DNA of 45,753 nucleotides from Chitinophagaceae bacterium (lineage in GTDB: Bacteria > Bacteroidota > Bacteroidia > Chitinophagales > Chitinophagaceae). The DNA is taken from positions 1-45,753 of the forward strand of contig JALHRP010000030.1 in NCBI GenBank assembly GCA_022841365.1, written 5' to 3'. Shown piece by piece: positions 41,838 through 45,753 of the stretch; position 1 is the stretch's first letter, and every line of letters begins with the position of its first letter. A program made the translations under genes and the position numbers. Under the pieces are notes generated by a model. The model was not told the DNA's origin, ran no database searches, and worked only from the letters and a program-made list of their open reading frames with translations.

Positions 41838-43235
41838 ATGGATTACCGGATTGAAAAAGATACAATGGGCGAAGTAAAAGTTCCCGTTAACGCTTATTAC
41901 GGTGCACAAACCCAACGCAGTATTGACAATTTCAAAATAGCACAGGATATCAATCGGATGCCCAAAGAAATCATCCGTGCATTTGCATACCTTAAACACG
42001 CAGCAGCTTTAACCAATAATGAAGCAGGTGTATTGCCAAAAAAGAAAGCGGTGCTGATTGGAAAAGTATGTAAAGAAATACTGGAAGGAAAGCTCGATGA
42101 TTTTTTTCCATTAGTTGTTTGGCAAACCGGCAGCGGTACCCAAAGCAATATGAATGTGAATGAAGTGATCGCTTATCGTGGTCATGTAATCAATGGGGGC
42201 AAATTAAGTGATAAAGAAAAATACCTGCATCCGAATGATGATGTAAACAAAAGCCAAAGCAGTAACGATACATTCCCAACGGCCATGCATATTGCAGCCT
42301 ACAAAATTTTAATGGAAACAACCATTCCCGGAATTGAAAAGTTGCGGAATACATTAGATAAAAAAGCAAAAGCATATAAGAAAGTAGTAAAGATTGGCCG
42401 TACGCATTTTATGGATGCTACACCATTAACAGTAGGGCAGGAGTTTAGCGGCTACGTATCACAGTTAGATCATGGCTTGAAAGCAATTAAAAATACGTTG
42501 GCACATTTAAGTGAACTGGCATTGGGCGGAACGGCTGTTGGTACAGGCATCAACACACCTCCCAATTATGATGTAAATGTAGCGAAGCATATTGCCAAGC
42601 TTACAAAACTTCCATTTAAAACAGCCGAGAATAAATTTGAAGCGCTTGCAGCACATGATGCAATTGTGGAAGCACATGGTGCTTTAAAAACAGTGGCAGT
42701 GAGTTTAATGAAGATTGCAAATGACATTCGTATGTTGAGCAGTGGTCCACGTAGTGGCATTGGTGAAATTTTTATTCCGGATAATGAACCCGGTTCATCC
42801 ATTATGCCCGGTAAAGTAAATCCCACACAATGCGAAGCATTAACCATGATTGCTGCACAGGTAATGGGTAATGATGTGGCCATAAACGTAGGTGGTGCAA
42901 TGGGGCATTTTGAATTGAATGTGTTTAAACCGGTGATGATTTATAACTTTTTACACAGCGCCAGATTGATTGGTGATGGTTGTGTAAGTTTCAATGATAA
43001 GTGTGCAGTGGGTATTGAACCGATTGAAGCGAATATAAAAAAGCATGTGGAGAATTCATTGATGCTGGTTACTGCACTTAACACAAAGATCGGTTACTAC
43101 AAAGCAGCAGAGATTGCACAGAAAGCACACAAAGAAGGAACAACTTTAAAACAAATGGCCGTGAAACTGGGTTATGTTACACCGGAAGAATTTGACGCTT
43201 GGGTAGTTCCTGCAAACATGGTTGGAAAAATATAA
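41838..43235 (+). CDS. fumC: Class II fumarate hydratase
   Basis: From ATG 41838 the protein has 465 residues: [70 protein letters not shown] with the catalytic His, and the signature [15 protein letters not shown]. It interconverts fumarate and malate in the citric acid cycle. A TTG at 41829 would add three residues and is not needed. It lies 82 bases after the hydratase. Confidence 0.97.
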   Translation: MDYRIEKDTMGEVKVPVNAYYGAQTQRSIDNFKIAQDINRMPKEIIRAFAYLKHAAALTNNEAGVLPKKKAVLIGKVCKEILEGKLDDFFPLVVWQTGSGTQSNMNVNEVIAYRGHVINGGKLSDKEKYLHPNDDVNKSQSSNDTFPTAMHIAAYKILMETTIPGIEKLRNTLDKKAKAYKKVVKIGRTHFMDATPLTVGQEFSGYVSQLDHGLKAIKNTLAHLSELALGGTAVGTGINTPPNYDVNVAKHIAKLTKLPFKTAENKFEALAAHDAIVEAHGALKTVAVSLMKIANDIRMLSSGPRSGIGEIFIPDNEPGSSIMPGKVNPTQCEALTMIAAQVMGNDVAINVGGAMGHFELNVFKPVMIYNFLHSARLIGDGCVSFNDKCAVGIEPIEANIKKHVENSLMLVTALNTKIGYYKAAEIAQKAHKEGTTLKQMAVKLGYVTPEEFDAWVVPANMVGKI

Positions 43236-43254
43236 CGAACCGTTTGCTGAAAAT

Positions 43255-43284
43255 AAAAAAGGAGAAGCTTGCTTCTCCTTTTTT
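43255..43284. terminator. Bidirectional intrinsic terminator after fumC
   Basis: GGAGAAGC (43261-43268) and GCTTCTCC (43271-43278) flanked by six A and six T. It lies 19 bases after fumC and just past the stop of the minus-strand small gene. Confidence 0.92.
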
Positions 43285-43285
43285 G

Positions 43286-43510
43286 TTATTCATAACTGCT
43301 GTAATAATCCGGTTCAGCAGAACTCTGTTCCGGTTGAACAACAGCAGCTGATATTTTATTCAGCCCGAAAAATAAACGATACAGCCTGGATGTTTTTTCT
43401 GAACTGTTTTCCTCACGTATAACATACAGATGATTTTCAGATCTTACCAGGTTGACTTGTTTTCCTATTGCCGTTGAAAGGAAAGAGGCCGGTATCAATG
43501 TGTTTGGCAT
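43286..43510 (-). CDS. Small protein of unknown function
   Basis: A 74-residue frame starts MPNTLIPASFLSTAIGKQVNLV and contains SENHLYVIREENSS and an acidic tail ending EPDYYSSYE. It fits exactly between two strong terminators, which suggests that it is a real independent gene, though no clear promoter was found upstream. No signal peptide or known domain is visible. Confidence 0.5.
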   Translation of the reverse strand: MPNTLIPASFLSTAIGKQVNLVRSENHLYVIREENSSEKTSRLYRLFFGLNKISAAVVQPEQSSAEPDYYSSYE

Positions 43511-43533
43511 ATTACAATGTTTTCGGGTTTACT

Positions 43534-43574
43534 AAAACAAAACTCCTGCCATCAAAAGGCAGGAGTTTTGTTTT
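43534..43574. terminator. Intrinsic terminator after the T9SS sugar-dehydrogenase-like gene
   Basis: A perfect 17-bp stem (43534-43550 and 43558-43574, core CTCCTGCC) with a 7-base loop is flanked by A and T runs. It lies 10 bases past the stop of the gene at 43584 and ends its transcript on the minus strand. Confidence 0.93.
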
Positions 43575-43583
43575 AACAAGTAT

Positions 43584-45753
43584 TTATTGTTTGATGAATT
43601 TTGTTTTTTCATTTAAGTGAGCACCTGTTACCTCAACAAAGTAGAAGCCGGCAGGTAAATGAGCAAGATCCAGGTTGAAATTATTCATTCCTTTTGTTAC
43701 AGTAAAGTTGCGGGTCATTACCACACGGCCCGTGTTGTCTGCAATTCTCATTTGAACGATTTCATCAGCTGCAGCATTAATTCCTATGCTTGTATAGCTG
43801 TGTACAGGGTTCGGGAATAACTGCAGTATACCATTGGTTCTTCTTCCAAACTTAACACTTGCAACCTGTGTATATTTTTCTGTGCCATCTGCATGCAGCA
43901 CTTTCAAACGGTAGTAAACTGTTTGTGCAAGTTTGCCTGCATTAAAGTCGGTAAAGCTGTAAGAATGATCGCCTGCATTATTAGCATTGGTTTTTCCTGC
44001 AGCAACAAAGTTCAACTGATCAGTACTGCGTTCAATGCTGTAAGACTGAATACCCGTTTCGTTTGTTACGTTCCATTGCAATAAGCTGTGTTCGTTTTTA
44101 GCTGTTGCAGTAAACTTAAGAATATCAACCGGCAATGTGCTGTTAGCATTTGCAAAGTAAAAAGTAGAGAAACCGGTAATATCTGTTTGCAATGCATAAC
44201 CATAGGTTGCAGATGCTCCTCTTGAGAAACGTCCTGTTACTGTTGGTCTGATCATTGTGCCTGATACCATGGCTGCGCCACAGGTATTGGTATTTTTCAA
44301 AATTGCCAGATCAAGAATTCCTGTGATTGCAGGATCTGCAGCAGCAAGATTATTAAACTCACCACGTGTAAAATACAATTTAACACGTACCGGTGTAGCT
44401 GCAGAAATAGTACCAGTTGTTGAACGGTTAATGGTGATGCTGCGGTTCATATAGTATTGTCCGCTGAATGTTCTTGTTGCACCTGTTTTAATATAAGAAC
44501 TGGTTGTTACAGTACCGAGGTCGTTACCATTTGCATTTATTTCGGCAATGATATCTCCATTAGGTCCTGTTACAGGTACCCAAATCGTATTGTTATTATT
44601 TGCAGCACTGATCACAACTGTTGTTCCGGTGATGCATGTATTGGTAGTTGCCGAGTCAATTGCAATTTCATCAGGCATTGCACTTGTTACAGGTGATGTG
44701 CCTTGTGAGTTATATCCTTTAAAGGTGTATTTAATAATTGCGCCCGGATTTGCGCTCGACACAGGATTGTCTGTGCTTGGGCCCGATGTGGTTCCTCGTC
44801 TGTCAATAGAGGCATAAATACTCCATCCGTCGGGATCAATTGCCAAATCACGGTAACGATTATTGGTGGGAAAAATATATGACGTATCAAAGCCGCCAAT
44901 ACCTCCGTTGATTACATCACTTCCATCACCATTTAATTTTAACCGCATCATACTTCCCTGCTTTAATGAAGCCAGGATGAGTGAATTTTTCCATCCCGGA
45001 ATTTTGCTGTGTGTATATGCATCCATTCCCGATGGGGCAATAGATGGCCATGTCATGTTACCGGGATTGTATGTAAAAACATTTCTGATTGAACCGGAGA
45101 AAGTAGAGTTTGTTCCGGTTGGTGGGGCAGCAGGAGGAGACGACAATGGAGCATTCGGTGCTGCAAATAAACTGTATATAGGATCTACATAATTAGGAAT
45201 CGTTAAGGCATCGGCTGCTTCATCGGTAATGGCAGGCATTGTTGTAGCCGTACCGGTTTGTGTTGGATTTGGATTGCCTGTTGTTGGTACCGTATATGGA
45301 TTGTGTGTTAAGGCAGCACGTGCATTGTTATAGTTGCCATCTGCATAACCTTGTATTCTGGGGTGACCATAGTTTTTTTCTCTTTCCAGAATATTCACTT
45401 CATCATCACTGAATTGTCCGTGCGATGAACCATATAGTTTGCCATTGGCATACACGAGACCTTGTACATTACGATGGCCAATACTGTATACTGCACTTTG
45501 GCCCGTTACCGGAGCAACGTTGTTGTATGGATTGTCATTGGGGATCCATTTATTATAATCAACAGCACCCTGATCAGCATCTGCATCTTCTTCAAGATTA
45601 AACCTCAACATTTTTCCTTCATAAGAATTGGTCAATTGAGATTTAATGGCACGGCCTGTATTTCCAAACTGCCCTGCACCCATATCGCCTAATGCATAAA
45701 ACAGATAATCGGTACCACCCTCAGGTGCAATGATGATGCGTCCGCTGTTATGA
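43584..45753 (-). CDS. Secreted sugar-dehydrogenase-like protein with T9SS sorting domain (5' end cut)
   Basis: The frame stays open to the window edge, reading HNSGRIIIAPEGGTDYLFYALGDMGAGQFGN at its start, so the true N-terminus lies outside. The first about 350 visible residues resemble the PQQ-dependent sugar dehydrogenase (glucose/sorbosone) beta-propeller: IGHRNVQGLVYANGKLYGSSHG, ILEREKNYGHPRIQGYADGN, and RDLAIDPDGWSIYASIDRRG. A middle domain of unknown type, a fibronectin-like domain (LPVDILKFTATAKNEHSLLQW) and a type A T9SS sorting domain (LQLFPNPVHSYTSI ... PAGFYFVEV) follow. It is probably surface-attached or secreted; substrate unknown. Confidence 0.85.
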   Translation of the reverse strand, partial: HNSGRIIIAPEGGTDYLFYALGDMGAGQFGNTGRAIKSQLTNSYEGKMLRFNLEEDADADQGAVDYNKWIPNDNPYNNVAPVTGQSAVYSIGHRNVQGLVYANGKLYGSSHGQFSDDEVNILEREKNYGHPRIQGYADGNYNNARAALTHNPYTVPTTGNPNPTQTGTATTMPAITDEAADALTIPNYVDPIYSLFAAPNAPLSSPPAAPPTGTNSTFSGSIRNVFTYNPGNMTWPSIAPSGMDAYTHSKIPGWKNSLILASLKQGSMMRLKLNGDGSDVINGGIGGFDTSYIFPTNNRYRDLAIDPDGWSIYASIDRRGTTSGPSTDNPVSSANPGAIIKYTFKGYNSQGTSPVTSAMPDEIAIDSATTNTCITGTTVVISAANNNNTIWVPVTGPNGDIIAEINANGNDLGTVTTSSYIKTGATRTFSGQYYMNRSITINRSTTGTISAATPVRVKLYFTRGEFNNLAAADPAITGILDLAILKNTNTCGAAMVSGTMIRPTVTGRFSRGASATYGYALQTDITGFSTFYFANANSTLPVDILKFTATAKNEHSLLQWNVTNETGIQSYSIERSTDQLNFVAAGKTNANNAGDHSYSFTDFNAGKLAQTVYYRLKVLHADGTEKYTQVASVKFGRRTNGILQLFPNPVHSYTSIGINAAADEIVQMRIADNTGRVVMTRNFTVTKGMNNFNLDLAHLPAGFYFVEVTGAHLNEKTKFIKQ

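Overview
The window looks like a chromosomal segment of a Bacteroidota bacterium, most likely family Chitinophagaceae. The evidence is two type IX secretion (T9SS) C-terminal sorting domains, a TonB-dependent receptor with an N-terminal carboxypeptidase-regulatory-like domain, a split transketolase, the ECF sigma/GYF-repeat/CpxP-like trio, many -7 elements of the form TAnnTTTG (the Bacteroidota promoter), almost no Shine-Dalgarno sequences, and the gene order acpP-fabF-rnc. No CRISPR array, insertion sequence or prophage was seen.

Layout. 1-117: tail of a cut gene. 318-2206 (minus): ECF sigma factor, membrane protein with three GYF repeats, and CpxP/Spy-like protein, ended by a terminator. 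2406-2678: small unknown gene. 2756-5827 (minus): transketolase C-half, galE, rfbA. 5930-9295 (minus): Pit phosphate transporter, DUF47/PhoU-like partner, phosphate-selective porin. 9748-13962 (plus): TonB receptor and beta-helix lipoprotein. 14392-16179 (minus): PhoB/PhoR-like two-component system. 16336-21765 (plus): large exported protein with a caspase-like C-terminal motif, DUF5690 transporter-like protein, ABC exporter. 21818-23347: small PepSY-like lipoprotein, two gene remnants, and a nucleotidyltransferase with a small partner. 23436-27677 (plus): atpB-E-F-H-A. 27744-30699 (minus): T9SS cargo protein and a GNAT. 30929-33727 (plus): acpP, fabF, rnc, DUF3052-like. 33762-35002 (minus): TatD, then tRNA-Ser(GGA) followed directly by a GIY-YIG gene and a decayed tRNA-Ser copy. 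35165-37748: lipoprotein, polysaccharide deacetylase, DUF6569/ARPP-1 protein. 37817-43235: gltX, aldo/keto reductase (minus), B12-binding mutase subunit, enoyl-CoA hydratase, fumC. 43286 to the end (minus): small protein and a cut T9SS sugar-dehydrogenase-like protein.

The most interesting part is 5930-16245, which reads as a phosphate-starvation island. Six blocks of TTAACAT/GTAACAT-like heptamers repeat with an exact 11-bp period, the geometry of PhoB/SphR operators. They lie before the TonB receptor operon, the porin-DUF47-Pit operon, the phoB-like gene itself, and two stretches without genes that look like roughly 105-115-nt small RNAs ending in intrinsic terminators. The TonB receptor and beta-helix lipoprotein would then be Pho-controlled outer-membrane uptake partners of unknown substrate. 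Promoter, operator and small-RNA calls come from reading motifs by eye and have not been tested.

The second notable structure is tRNA-Ser(GGA)/GIY-YIG. The nuclease gene starts 5 nt after the tRNA 3' end on the same strand, and a degenerate copy of the tRNA plus the first five nuclease codons lies just beyond its stop, so the gene is bracketed by tRNA-derived direct repeats.
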